DNA of 64,000 bases, taken from assembly GCA_013399695.1 (NCBI GenBank), contig VXAU01003747.1, positions 434,001 through 498,000 on the forward strand, read 5' to 3'. The notes beneath the pieces are model-generated. The model did no database searches and was not told the origin of the DNA. It saw only the letters and a list, made by a program, of their open reading frames with translations. This stretch comes from Formicarius rufipectus. Lineage: Eukaryota > Chordata > Aves > Passeriformes > Formicariidae. Shown piece after piece: positions 36,875 through 48,400 of this stretch; the first letter of the stretch is position 1; each line of letters starts with the position of its first letter. Made by a program: the position numbers and the translations under genes.

Positions 36875-37800
36875 ATGGTCAGGTACACAAGCCTGAGATG
36901 CGACAACTGCTCTGTTTTCTTAAAAGCTTTCATGTTTGAAATCTTGTTAAAGGACTGCAAACATCGTTTCACTCCACCTTCAACTGGGGTGAAATTCAAC
37001 TATGAATTTTACTTTAGTTGTGCTGCTGGTTTGGGGTTTTTTAGGTTGTTTTCTGAAACAAATCAATTAGATCTAAGAAAAGATGTTCTAACTCATCAGA
37101 TAGAAACTTCACTTAAATCTCTACAAAAAGTTTAAAAAAATAAACCAAATTCACAAAGTCATGCAGTAACACCACAGTACACATCCAAAACTTTTGGAAA
37201 GAAACTAAAAGAAGGGTGCGGCTGCCAGCAGTTTCAGCAGAGACTTGTATTTTGTTGCATACACAACTAACTGTTTCTTTCCTACTGCACTGTGCTTCAA
37301 GATATTTCGAAGTGCAGCATCACACTGGATGTTGTGCAATAAAAACCCAGGCTAAGTAGAAGCATTTATCTCAAGGGGAGTTAGAAGATTATTCCCAGTT
37401 ATCAAAATACTTCAGTGAAGCAGAAATATACATTGACCAAGACACAATAGACTAGTAATCAGTCTGATTCTCCTCCTACTCTCCCACATCAGGATCGATG
37501 CCAACAGTGCTGGAGCAGTACAGAGCTCCAGCTGTGTTAAATATCTAGGGTTATGGAGATTTTTCCTACAATCCAGGATTTAGAGTCATGATGTTCAACC
37601 ACCTCCTGCTGCCTAATTGTTGTGTTTCGTTCGCACAGAAAACACATTATCTTCTATGCTCACACAACAACATTCATCTCTACATGAAGCCAAACAGTTA
37701 AACAGAGGGAGAAAGCTGACATGCCCCTCCTCTCCCATGTGTCTGGAGGCAGCTCAGACTCAAGTGCCTCATCTTCAGCAGCAAGAGCATTCAGATTGAT
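36875..37800. other. Gene-free stretch between CR1 copies
   Basis: I recognise no gene. It contains a G/T-rich patch (37028-37050). An 86-codon frame at 36875-37135 begins exactly where the old CR1 match fades, and it has no recognisable motif. Confidence 0.5.
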
Positions 37801-37923
37801 TGGGGTTGGATGAGGTTCTAAAAGCAGCTTAGTCTAATGGAAGGTGTCCCTGCCACGGGCAGGGGAGCTGGAACTAGATTATCTTTAAGGTCTCTTCCAT
37901 CCCCAAGCATTCTATGATTCTAG
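37800..37923 (+). mobile_element. CR1 LINE 3' end (plus strand)
   Basis: GGGTTGGATGAGG is followed by TCTAATGGAAGGTGTCCC, GGAACTAGATTATC and TTAAGGTCTCTTCCATCCCC, ending in ATTCTATGATTCTAGGA. This is the canonical bird CR1 3' end in forward orientation, about 124 bp long and 5'-truncated. It appears less diverged than the copy at 26813. It is too short to contain coding sequence. Confidence 0.92.
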
Positions 37924-40049
37924 GAGTTAACAAGCAGCTCTTTAATATCAAACCTGAAGGAAGTCCTACTCTGAAGAATCTCTGTGCTGTAAGGCGGCAG
38001 CAGCAGCAGCACCAGAAGGACGGATGTCTGTAATTACAACAAGGTGTCTCAGGTGACAGTAAGAGCAGTCCACTACAATGTGGTTGAAGCCTACAGCAAC
38101 ACTGAGAGAGAAGCCACAGGATGATCAGAGTGATCTGGGGGAAGGTGGATACCGGGAACTCTCCTGCACTCATGAACAAGATCACAAATTCCCCTGTAAC
38201 TTCTGTCCTGAAGCGCATATGAGCTTCCAACATCAGACAGTTATTTTGAGGTCTGCATTGCTACAATGCATTTCTGGTTGTGTCAACCACACTCCATCAT
38301 GAAGGATTCAGAGGCATCATTCCTGAACATTGAATTTTAGCTGGTAGGGAAGTACACAAACCCTGTATTTCACTGATTTCAACAGAAACTATCATACCTT
38401 TTTATCACCTTTCATCAAAAAAGGCAAAAAGAAATATAAGTTAAAAAACATTTGAGATGGATATATGCAGATGAAATTTCATAACCAAAATCTGAAAAAA
38501 ATACTGATTCAAATTCTCCTGTACTTGCTTACTCAAAGGAAATTGGGTTTGATTGTCCTCTTGCTTACACTACTCTGAAGTGTCAAATAACTCTATTAAA
38601 GTCAATGGAGCAGTATTTAAACATATCCTGTGGGAACAAATTAGATCTGTGATTTTCATGGCATGCAAATTTCCAATCTATTTCTACATGATTAATCATA
38701 TTTTCAACAGCTGTAGATGATTTGTTTCTTCCAAAACTACTATCATTGCACTGGCTATTACTACCCTTTTTTAAACATTTTTTAGACAGTTTTTTCACCT
38801 ACACTTCATCCATGTGGGAGGTGAGATATCACAGGCTCTGTGGAATCCAAATTCCTGAATCTCCAAACTCTGAAACTTTTATACTGAAAAAGTCACATAT
38901 TAAATTAATGAAAAGTAGCAGCAGCTTTCTTAAGGTTCTTTTCCAGCCCATCACTGTCAGATTTTTAGTATTTTAGAGGGAAAACCAGAAAATTTCAAGG
39001 CAGGTCTCAAAACTGTAATTAACATGAAATGCTTTACCTATTTCTAGCTGGCTATTCCCGTTTAGCAGCCTATATTAATTTGACTTTTATTACATCAATC
39101 TCTTTTTTGTTAGGAAGGAAAAGAGAAAGTTGATCTTGGTATTAATGCTGTAAGATACTGGGGAGAGGAACAGTCGTAACTGCATCTCCAAAGGTGGAAA
39201 TAATATTCAACATAGCCATGCAAATCCATAAAGCAAATTAAAGATTGCTAGTTACCTTCACCACAGCAAATGCCTACACTTAGTTGTCATTACATGTTTA
39301 TGTTGGGCAATCTTGGTAAAATATTGAAGAAATTTTTGTTTTGATTAGAAAAACTCTCTTTAAAAGGTCTGCATAATCTGGCACCATAGACTATACCATT
39401 CCCTTGAAAAACATCCAAGAGCAAACCACAAAGATCTATCTCTTTTTTTTTTTTTCTCCTAAAAGAAATAACTACACAATAATTCCTTCTATGTTTATAT
39501 TCTTTCTTCCATCAGACAGCTAATAGCAACACCAACCCTTTGGAGGGCAGGAGGGAAAGAGAAAAGTCTGTCTCAAGGTACCTTCACACACCTTTCCCCT
39601 TATTTCCCCTCTCTCCAAAAGCAGCAGAAGAAACAGAAATATGCCTGAGATTAATTCTTATCACCAACCCTGCAGGGTTGTCATGTTAGGAGTTCCTGAA
39701 GCTATTTCTTCTGGCTTTTCCACCTGCTGACTCTGAAGGTGGCAATAATGAAAAAGAAAAAAACCAAAGGCTTATTCACCAAACAGCAATTAAATGTGAA
39801 GTGGCAGTGTCTGCCTTTACTTGGAGCACCTGGCAGCAAAAGCTGAGACTACAGCAGGACAGAGGTTTGTTTCCAGCTCCTAATTGGTCTCTACAAGCCT
39901 TTCAGAGAGTGACAGAAGACTGAACAATAGCTGGTACCTTAATCCCTCCTTTCTATCTGTATTTGTCTGCCTCTTGGCTTTCTCCTCCTTTTCCCCTCCT
40001 CTGGTTCTTTCTGTCTGCAGTTTTCCCTGCTTGTGCAGCTCACTCTCTT
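37924..40049. other. Gene-free sequence
   Basis: I recognise no gene or mobile element. It includes a short (CAG)n patch at 37996-38010 and T13 at 39443-39455. Opposite-strand frames overlap at 37874-38302, and neither resembles a known protein. Confidence 0.55.
39443..39455 (+). repeat. T13 homopolymer
   Basis: A run of 13 T, pyrimidine-rich on its right side. Confidence 0.9.
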
Positions 40050-40760
40050 CCACAGCCAGGCTAGAGCAGGACACTGATGCCATTCCACAGAGTGTCAGGC
40101 TGTGCCAGCCCTTCTGCAGCCCTGAGATCACATGTGCTCAGGGAACCTCACCAGGATCTGGGAGATCCTTATGCTGGAGGCAAAGACCACCCTGACCTCT
40201 GCCATAAGGATGCTTTTTATAGTTGCCCTAGTCCTTTGCCACCAGAGCTTGTCTATAGCCCTACTGTTGCTGGACCAGGCTAAGCAGGGAAGAGGGAATG
40301 TGTCTTGCACACCTTTAACCCAAGCATCGGGATACGCGGCTCTGATCCATTTAAAAATTCCCCTTATCACCATGACCTGCCACTTAAATAAGGGCAGAAA
40401 CACAGCCACACCTCATTCCCTGTCCTCATTATATTCCTCCTCCAATTCCAGAATTCCCTTTTCTGTACCTGATCTCGAATTTACATGCTGAGTTATGACT
40501 GCTGACCCACATCTATTAAACACAGAGAACTCTCCTGGTTGACCCCCAATCTGTGACAGAGGCCCCTGGGTCATTGGGCCCTGACAAAAAACGATGCTAT
40601 CATTTTTTTTCAGGCCCAGATTGTCCTTTAAGGCCAAAGTTCTGGAGCACCCACTGGAGCTCCCTAGATCTCTAATGCTGCCTGCGCCTGCCTTCTGACA
40701 GCTCTCTTGCAACTTCTGCCTTCCACCTGAGCCACGAACCTGTGTGGCAAGCCAGGTTTG
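40050..40760. other. GC-richer block of unknown identity
   Basis: This roughly 700-bp block is visibly richer in GC than its flanks and has a few CpGs (for example 40327-40336). It contains TATA-like words (TTTAAAA near 40351, TTAAATAA near 40384), an ATTAAA near 40513, and an acceptor-like T8CAG ending at 40612. Overlapping frames of 93-119 codons on both strands have no motif I know. It could be a decayed LTR, a non-coding RNA exon region or simply a local GC rise. I do not recognise a family. Confidence 0.3.
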
Positions 40761-40769
40761 AGGCCACTG

Positions 40770-42440
40770 AAAGCCAGTTGCAAACTCGGTGAGGGAGATA
40801 AATGTACTAAATACTTGCTGTTAATTAATTTTCTTCAAATAAAATGCAAAGCAGACAGGCTGGACAGGAGCCTATGGGAGTGTCTTACTCCAAGAACAAA
40901 AACATACAAGGAAAATTACATCCATAAAGCCACAACCAAAGGAAGCCAGACAGGGTTTGATCAGAGATCTTGTGAAATGATTTCACAGCATTTCACTCAG
41001 TCCTAGCAGGACCACATCCCCACACATCACAAGGCTCCCAGCACTACTGAGCACAGAAAAATCTTCCTACTGGCTGTTACTCTAAGACCTCATGGGCTAA
41101 ACACTCTGCAGCACTAGTGGTGTGATGAGGGAAAGGTCCCCACTTTATTCTTGAAGCAGGTGAACAGGGTCTGAGGTTTCATTTAGTCATCAGCAAACTC
41201 CTGAGAGTCACACACTGCAGAGGACATGGAAAATAAATGGTTTATTTTTGAGTAAACAAAATGAGGAAGTGAGACTAGCTGTGCTGGCAACTTCTATTAT
41301 TAAGGGAAGTCTGAGGAAGGGGGGAAAGAGGCTATGACACAGGTCTCATTCAATAGCATCTGTGCCTTCTCCACCTGTTTTTTAATCAGGACTGCCTGCT
41401 GTTCTCTGGGAATATTCCAAAATCCACTCTGGATGCATCCAAGAGGAAGTGCACAGTAAAGGATGACAGGACTCAAAGCAAGAGGTGGGCATGGGAACAA
41501 GACTGAACCACAACTGGGAAGCTCCAATGAACATTTTCCTGCAAACAAATCTAGAACCTTGCCCTCCTCAGATACCAAAACATAAGGGTAGATTCAAGTA
41601 CATATATAACAGCATCTCTCCAGAGACATTTCTCTCAGCACCAAGATGAATCAGGTTTTAAATTGGCTCCTAATCAGAGCCAAAAAATCTGCCACATGAG
41701 GCAATTATATTTCAATTCGTGAGCATGGATTTTGTTCAGCATTACCAGCACTGAAAAATCAAGACTGAAAGTTATCTTAAATAAAATATGGAGAAAAATT
41801 CTCAGTCTATGCCAAAGTATTTTTATGTTTTCCATAGCTTTGAAAACATATGGGTAGCTCATATGCCACTTTGGAAAGGTTAAATGAATAGGGGAGTTTG
41901 AAATACCTCAAATCTTTTCCATTTCATCTCATCTCCTTTATCATCATTTCTGCAACGACTCCAAAATCCCCCTGGCATTCAGAAAGTGCTCAAAAGGGCA
42001 AGAAATGTTTTAAGACATTGCTCCTTGAGCATCGATTGAAACCAAGCAAACAAATGCCTTGCTTTTGCTTGGACAGTTGTACAGAAACGTTCCTGGCCAC
42101 AGCTCTGCTTACAGATTCATTGTGTTCCCAAGAACAAGCATAAGCAGCTGACGAAATGAGATTAGTCAGGCTCACATCTTTACTTCTCATTCTAATAGCA
42201 TCACTTGGCTGTGACCCCTAGGATGGAGGTGACAGCTCTCATTCAGCCAAACAATCTAGGCCTACAGATGATCTGAAGGATCAGATCCTCTGAAATTCAT
42301 TAGCCAAAAGATGCCAGCTCCATACTACCCTTTTTAAGAAACTTCAGAGAAGCAGACTACCTCACTGTCTCCTTATTAAGACAATTTAAATACAATTCAG
42401 CTTCTAAATAAAATCTCTTATGTCACTTAGTAGAAACAAA
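40770..42440. other. Gene-free sequence
   Basis: I see no gene, RNA gene or recognisable repeat. Short frames (for example 41300-41578 minus, 92 codons) have no known motif. Confidence 0.55.
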
Positions 42441-42497
42441 AGGAGGAAAGAGGAAACATACAAACAAAAACCCAAAACCCCTCCCCTGGGAAAAAAA

Positions 42498-42561
42498 NNN
42501 NNNNNNNNNNNNNNNNNNNNNNNNNNNNNNNNNNNNNNNNNNNNNNNNNNNNNNNNNNNNN
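42498..42561. other. Assembly gap (64 N) inside an A-run
   Basis: Sixty-four N are flanked by GGGA7 on the left (42488-42497) and A6GA7 on the right (42562-42575). Both sides belong to a wider A/C-rich low-complexity segment (about 42456-42597). Three open frames that span the gap are artefacts of the N stretch. Confidence 0.97.
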
Positions 42562-42599
42562 AAAAAAGAAAAAAAATACCCCAAAACTACCAAACAAAT

Positions 42600-45400
42600 G
42601 GATGACAACAGTGATGTAATCCCTCACAGGTAGGCCCGAGCAGCAAAATTTATGCAACCATTCAAGATTGTGAGCGGTGTGTTCATGTTTCATGTATTAG
42701 GTTTAAAATTAAAAGTTAAAAAAAAAAAGAATGCATCTGATGGCATTTAACAATTTGAGGTAACAGCTACACAACTGAAAGTCACAAGCATACATAGTAA
42801 ATTCATTAAAATAAGCTAGTACAGCCAAGAATTTCCTAATCAGATAATTAGTAGCTTCTAATGCAATTAAGTTTACATAGTCAGCTAACATAATTAAAAA
42901 ACATAACCGAAACAGAACAATTATCACAGCATAAGTGCCTTTGTCTGATTTTTATTTTTCTTTTGAAAGCTTTAGCCAAAATTGAATGTCCAAGAGAAAC
43001 ATGTAGATCCTATTTAAATGTTAGATGCATTTCCACAGGAGATCAGAGGTTATTCTCAGTGTGGAAGATGAAAAAAATCATCCAAGTGATACAGGAATAT
43101 TTTAAACCTTTCTTATAATTATGCTGTTCTACAGTTTTGTTTGGGCTCTTAGCTGAACTCACCATCTATCTGCTCTTTAAAGAGCTGGCACCTGCTCTCA
43201 GATTCCATGCCAAGAAAAGCTCACACTACTAGAAGGCAAATCAGAGAGACTTTCAAGAGCAGCTCCTTCAGCTGTGGGAGCTGTAAGCACAGAAGATGTG
43301 TGTCTAGCTAGAGAGCACACACCACAAGCATCACATTCAGGGCTAAAAGTTTACCAGCAAAAACCTCCCCAGAGTATCAGCATAGAGAAGAAATCAGGAG
43401 CTTCTGCCACTTGGACCCATTCAATACTTCTTTTCTCAATACCTGAACTGGCAACCACTACTGACATCTACACGAAACAGGGAACAGCCAGCCTTATGGC
43501 TAATTAAAGTTTTGATCCCCCAGTTTCATGTCCCTGGCTCTGTCACATACCTACGACTTCCATTCTAGTGGATTCTTGCAAAACCAAGTCAACTGATTTC
43601 TACTGTCCCCCGCAGCTTCAGTTGCAATCAGATTGAAAAGCACAGTTGGTTATTTTTTGGTGATTAGTTCTGGATTATATTTCTCTTGCTGTGCAGGGAC
43701 AGCATATGTGTTTTCAGGCTCCTATTCCTCTCAGAGATTGTTTCCTTGTGCATCAGGACAATCCACCTGTCTCTGACTGGGGAAATGATAAAAACCCTCA
43801 AAAAAGGTGCAGGCAAACAATATTTGTATTCAAGTCTACAACTGCAGGTCATGAAACAGTTTCAGCCTCTTTCATAAAGTAGAATTTTGTGGTTTTTTTT
43901 TAATGAAGAGGAGTCTACACTTGAACCTTAACTCCTTTGTCTACACCTATACAGCCAGTAAACCAAAGATTTGGGGAGATGAATCCCATCCTACCTGATG
44001 ACGTAGGCAGAGAACAATCTGACCCATTTTCTAAGAGTTCTGTCTAGGATCTCTGTAGAAACAGAGATTGCACCTGTAAAGTGCAATTATCTCTGCCAAA
44101 CCCAGAAGCCAAAACACCTAGCCTAGAATAGGTGCCAAACTTACTGGGGTGGCAGTCCAATGGCTCGCACGCTGTTTCCACACAGGATGACTTGAAGACT
44201 CAATTAAGACAAGCAGACAGAAGCACCCTTGCTGCAGAACAACATCCATAAACTTGTGCAGGTATCTTTGCACTGTAATAAATAAACATGCTTTTTTTGT
44301 CTATTTGCAAAAAATAGTAACATACCTTTTTATGCCATTGAAATATGGATGTTTATTTACGTTCCCCTAGAACTGAATCAGGCCCAGCTCTCACCCACAG
44401 TAGTGCAATTTAAAGTGGTGGAATGCTGTACAATGCAGAAGGAAATAAAAGGGACCTTAATAAATATGCAGTGCTCTAAAGGAACCACAAAAGCAATGAA
44501 TCTCACTGGAGCAAGAGAAACCTGGGAAAAATCACTTTTTAGCCTTCTCAAGCCACTCAGCAGTGGCAACCAGGCTTAGCAAAACCAAATGAGGGAGAAC
44601 TGGGTTGGACTCATGGACATTACCACGTTTTGCATCTATTCTGTCACCTATGTAGCCAAAGCAATAAAAAATAAAATATTTCCCCCGAGGAAATATTTGC
44701 ATGGGATTAACAGCAAGAGATGGGACCAAAATTGAAGTGACTCCAACATCTGGAAATATTTCAACTTAGACCAAAATAAAACAAATAAATTAAGCTGCTC
44801 AAGATGGTACTCAATAGGTTTCTCATAACTTTACTTGATGGTGCTTAAAGTTGAAGGATCCAAACAGCAAGATAGGTCATGCAAACTCTGACACATACAA
44901 AGGACTTATTCAAAAGGTTGTCTAGATGGAGGAGCTCCCAGAAGTCACTAAACTCGGTGGCCTTTCCTTCACATAAAAATTCTAGTCAGACCTGGGAAAA
45001 TTCAAGGGCACTAAAGGTGATTCTGTTTCTCCTGTGTGGGGTGAAAATATGAACACTACTTTCCTTTTTTGTATAATACAGAGGCCTTACAATTGGTAGG
45101 CAATGAGCAAAAGGACGCAACACATATCTTTGTCCATATCATATTTTCTCTGATCAACCCAAAAGTGATACAACTCAAGAGCAAAGCTTCTCTGATGACC
45201 TACACAGGACAGCACATGCACTGCTGCCATCAGCACTGCTATCACTTACTGCCTGTTCTCGTGCTGAGAGATCAGTGATTTGCCTTGCAAGAGCTGACAT
45301 TGTTCTTGCTAGAAAGGGCTAGTGTAGGGAGCTGGATCTGCACACACCCTTATTGGCCAGGTGGCTTTCCGGCCCTCCTTTGATGGGGCTGCTACACTCG
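42600..45400. other. Gene-free sequence
   Basis: I see no gene, RNA gene or mobile element. Nested opposite-strand frames around 43664-43882 and 44349-44579 look like chance. Confidence 0.55.
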
Positions 45401-45407
45401 AGAGAGG

Positions 45408-45494
45408 AAAAAAAACCAACAAACAAAACACCAAAACCAAACAAAACAAACAACAACAAAACAAACAAACAAAAACCACCACAACAAAACAAAC
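45408..45494 (+). repeat. A/C-only low-complexity tract (CAAA/CAAAA units)
   Basis: Eighty-seven consecutive bases contain only A and C on the plus strand, in irregular CAAA, CAAAA and CAACAA units. It is a strand-asymmetric simple repeat. An opposite-strand frame (45309-45752 minus, 147 codons) crosses it only because the complement lacks stop codons. That frame's run of F, V, C and L residues is a composition artefact, not a membrane protein. Confidence 0.95.
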
Positions 45495-45499
45495 TAACA

Positions 45500-48400
45500 T
45501 GTAATTGACATAACTACTTGGTCTCAGCAAAGTGGCTGTGTTAGTTAAAAGCAGTAGGACCCTGATGAGAAATAATTTCATTCCCTTTGTTCTAGCTTCA
45601 TCAGCAAATATATGGAAGCATGGCAAAAAGCCAACAAATTTTCTAGCTGTGTACCTGTCTGTAAATCTGCTCAGTTCTCTCCAGGAGCAAACCTCTACGC
45701 CTGGAGACAACTTTCTGTCCTTGTTCTCCATTAGGACTGATTTGTTGGACAACAGGAGGTGCTGGGAGCCTGATCCATCCCTGCTTTGCAGTCTCCTAGC
45801 TCCTTTGGAAACTAGCCCAACAGGAAGCCAACAGAGTCAGGGAAGCAGTTATCTTGCTGACATCCCTTCTACCTGCTTTCTCAGACTAGAGAAACCCCAC
45901 ACCATTCTCTCTCCAGCCCATTTGATTTTAACTATTCATACTATCTATTTAGGATCTATTTTGGGATGTGGAGGACACAACTCATCGCTGCTGTCTTCCT
46001 TTGGTCCTGGTAGATGTCAGCTTCATCCTTCCAACAATTGAATCATGATTTAAGTGGGCCTTGCTCGGCTGGAAGAAATTTAGAGTTGTCAGAATTACTG
46101 AGTCTCAGGAAACTGCCTGTGCTAGTTAAAAGGAGCATGGGCCACAATCTGCACTACTTCCTTATCTGTGGAATTTTTTCCTAGACTATTTCACCTGAAA
46201 CTATTTGGAAGGAACGTGCATATCCCATCCTCCCAAGTGATGAATACAGATCATCTATGCCTTTACCAAACCCTTTGCTCTATAGCTGCTGTTACGCTTC
46301 TTATGGAAAACAGCCAACCTCAGTTCAAGTATTACATGAAGAGATTCCATGGAAAAGCAAGTACTTAAGAAGAAGAGGAAAAGCTGTCCCCTGCCCAGGG
46401 AAATGTACGCTTTCCTTCTGTTTCCTTCTGCCTGAAAGGAAATACACAGGATCTCTAAACTGCTCCCTCCCTTTCATCTGTCTTCCCATTGACCTCCTGA
46501 AGAGAAATGAGAGGGTGGAGCAGCCCTCCCTTCCATTATTCCTTAACACAGTGACTTTCTGAACCATTATTTCCCAAACGGATTTCCTCATTTTGCAGCC
46601 TGCTGCACATGGCAATGGCATTTTACGTTTTTCCATACTGCTGGAGCAGTGGCATTTACTTCTGCTTTCTAATTACCTCTGTCTGCTAAGCAGCATTCTT
46701 TAAGTATTAAATAGTGTAACCTTCAATGAATAAAGAGCACTTTGAAGTCCAGCTCCTGATTTCTCACAAACGTACACCAACTAAAGTTGCCAGCAGAGTT
46801 CTGATACTGATCTTCTTCTTCTAGCTAAATTTGTGAATAAGACTGCAAACTCAAAATTTTAATGGGTGGAAATAATTCCTCTGCATTATTGTACTTGTTT
46901 TCTTCTCTTTTCTCTCACCTAGCGAAGCATCTAACAAGGAGTTTTTTCAAGTATTTTTTGCTTCATCTCAGCATGTGGCCAACTTCGAAGAAACAGCTGA
47001 AGTTTCACATGTGAGAAAGTGTAAGCAATGTTTCAAACACATATTGTGTCAACACCTTCTCTTCTGTCTCAGTAAACCTGGGCTAAGGCACTCAATGCAA
47101 ATCATCGCTCAAGCTGCTGAAAGAACTTTAGTATGTTGACTGCATTGCAGGCTTTCTCAGATTTGTAAATACAGATTTGTTATGCTTTGTTTTACTGTGT
47201 ATTTCAGAGAGAGTGTGCCCACACACCTGCAAAATAAATACCACTGCTCCCTCTTGTACAAACATTGAGAGATCAAAATTAATTTTATTTCATCCAGAGG
47301 GATCATAGAAACCTGCATGATAGATTACCCTATGCACATTGAATTCCTTTTTATATTTTCTTTTTGCATAAATATAAATAAGTTGCTCTAAACCCTGAGG
47401 GAAGCAGGATCTTTTACCTATAAGGAGATTTTGCTGCCCTATCTCTTCCCATCAGGTTGGGGATCATAAAGTTCCTGAGTAACAATAGCTCTTTTGTTCT
47501 GACAAGACAGCTTGACAAATCCAGACATATTCACAGGAGTGTGTGTGACCCACACAACTCACAAGAAACAATTCTCAGGTCAGAGACAAGGAAAAACTGC
47601 AAGAGCAAGCAGACAAGGTTAGCAGTACACAGAGGCTCAGCTTTGCTGTGTGTTTTGTTTTGAGCCTGGACTGGCCCCAGCAAAGAGTTAAATCTGATTT
47701 TTGAGCCCCATCCAGGCTTCCTTTAGAGGAGAATGTGCTGCATTATAAACAAATTTCTGCTGCAAGCCCTGAGCCCCTGCAGGCTGCCCTCCTAATAACA
47801 AGTAGTCTGAACTATCCAGCCTGCTTTCCTGCAGGGTGCTCCTGTCCAGATTCTCCAGTGCCTAATTAAAGTCGCTGGGCTCCTGCTGCCTTCTTCTCCA
47901 CTGTGGAGCGATCCATTTGGATGTCATTCTCCTCCTCCACATCATGAGTTCTCAGTTATGTTTTAGGAACATTTTATCCTGCAATCCCTGCCCTTCAGCT
48001 AACTTTGGTTCTAAGTGGCAAGTGAATTCAAATGCTGCTGAGAGAGCAGGGAGGCAAACAGCCTGTCCGTACACATGAGCCCCCTATCTCCATGAATCTG
48101 CTCATACGTGTGGCTCAGTGATCTGCCACCCTTCAACAGGGAGACTTTGCCTTCCCTCAGGCTGCTTCCACCCTCTGACAGACTTGTCACCTCCTGCTTT
48201 CACAGCAGTCTGTGGCCCTACTCTGTTTTCAGTATTTCTCTGTGCTTGCTGAAAGGCAGCGAGCAATCAGGCCCACATCTGCTCATGGTACCAATCTCCG
48301 AATGAATCATTTTAGCAAGGATGTTCTTATACAGTACAGGCCTTACAGGAGCAGATGGACACCTGCTGCCATGCTGTATTGGTCAGCAGTTGGTAAAGTA

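Noticed and set aside
42420..42693. Open frames crossing the N gap
   Set aside because: Stop-free only because N cannot be translated to a stop.
45309..45752. 147-codon minus-strand frame with a hydrophobic stretch resembling membrane segments
   Set aside because: The hydrophobic F/V/C/L run is the translation of the G/T complement of the A/C-only repeat, a composition artefact.
45532..46041. 169-codon open frame, the longest in the window
   Set aside because: No recognisable domain, repeats or signal peptide; the opposite strand is also open over its left part because of the adjacent A/C tract. A frame of this length is not surprising in 64 kb.
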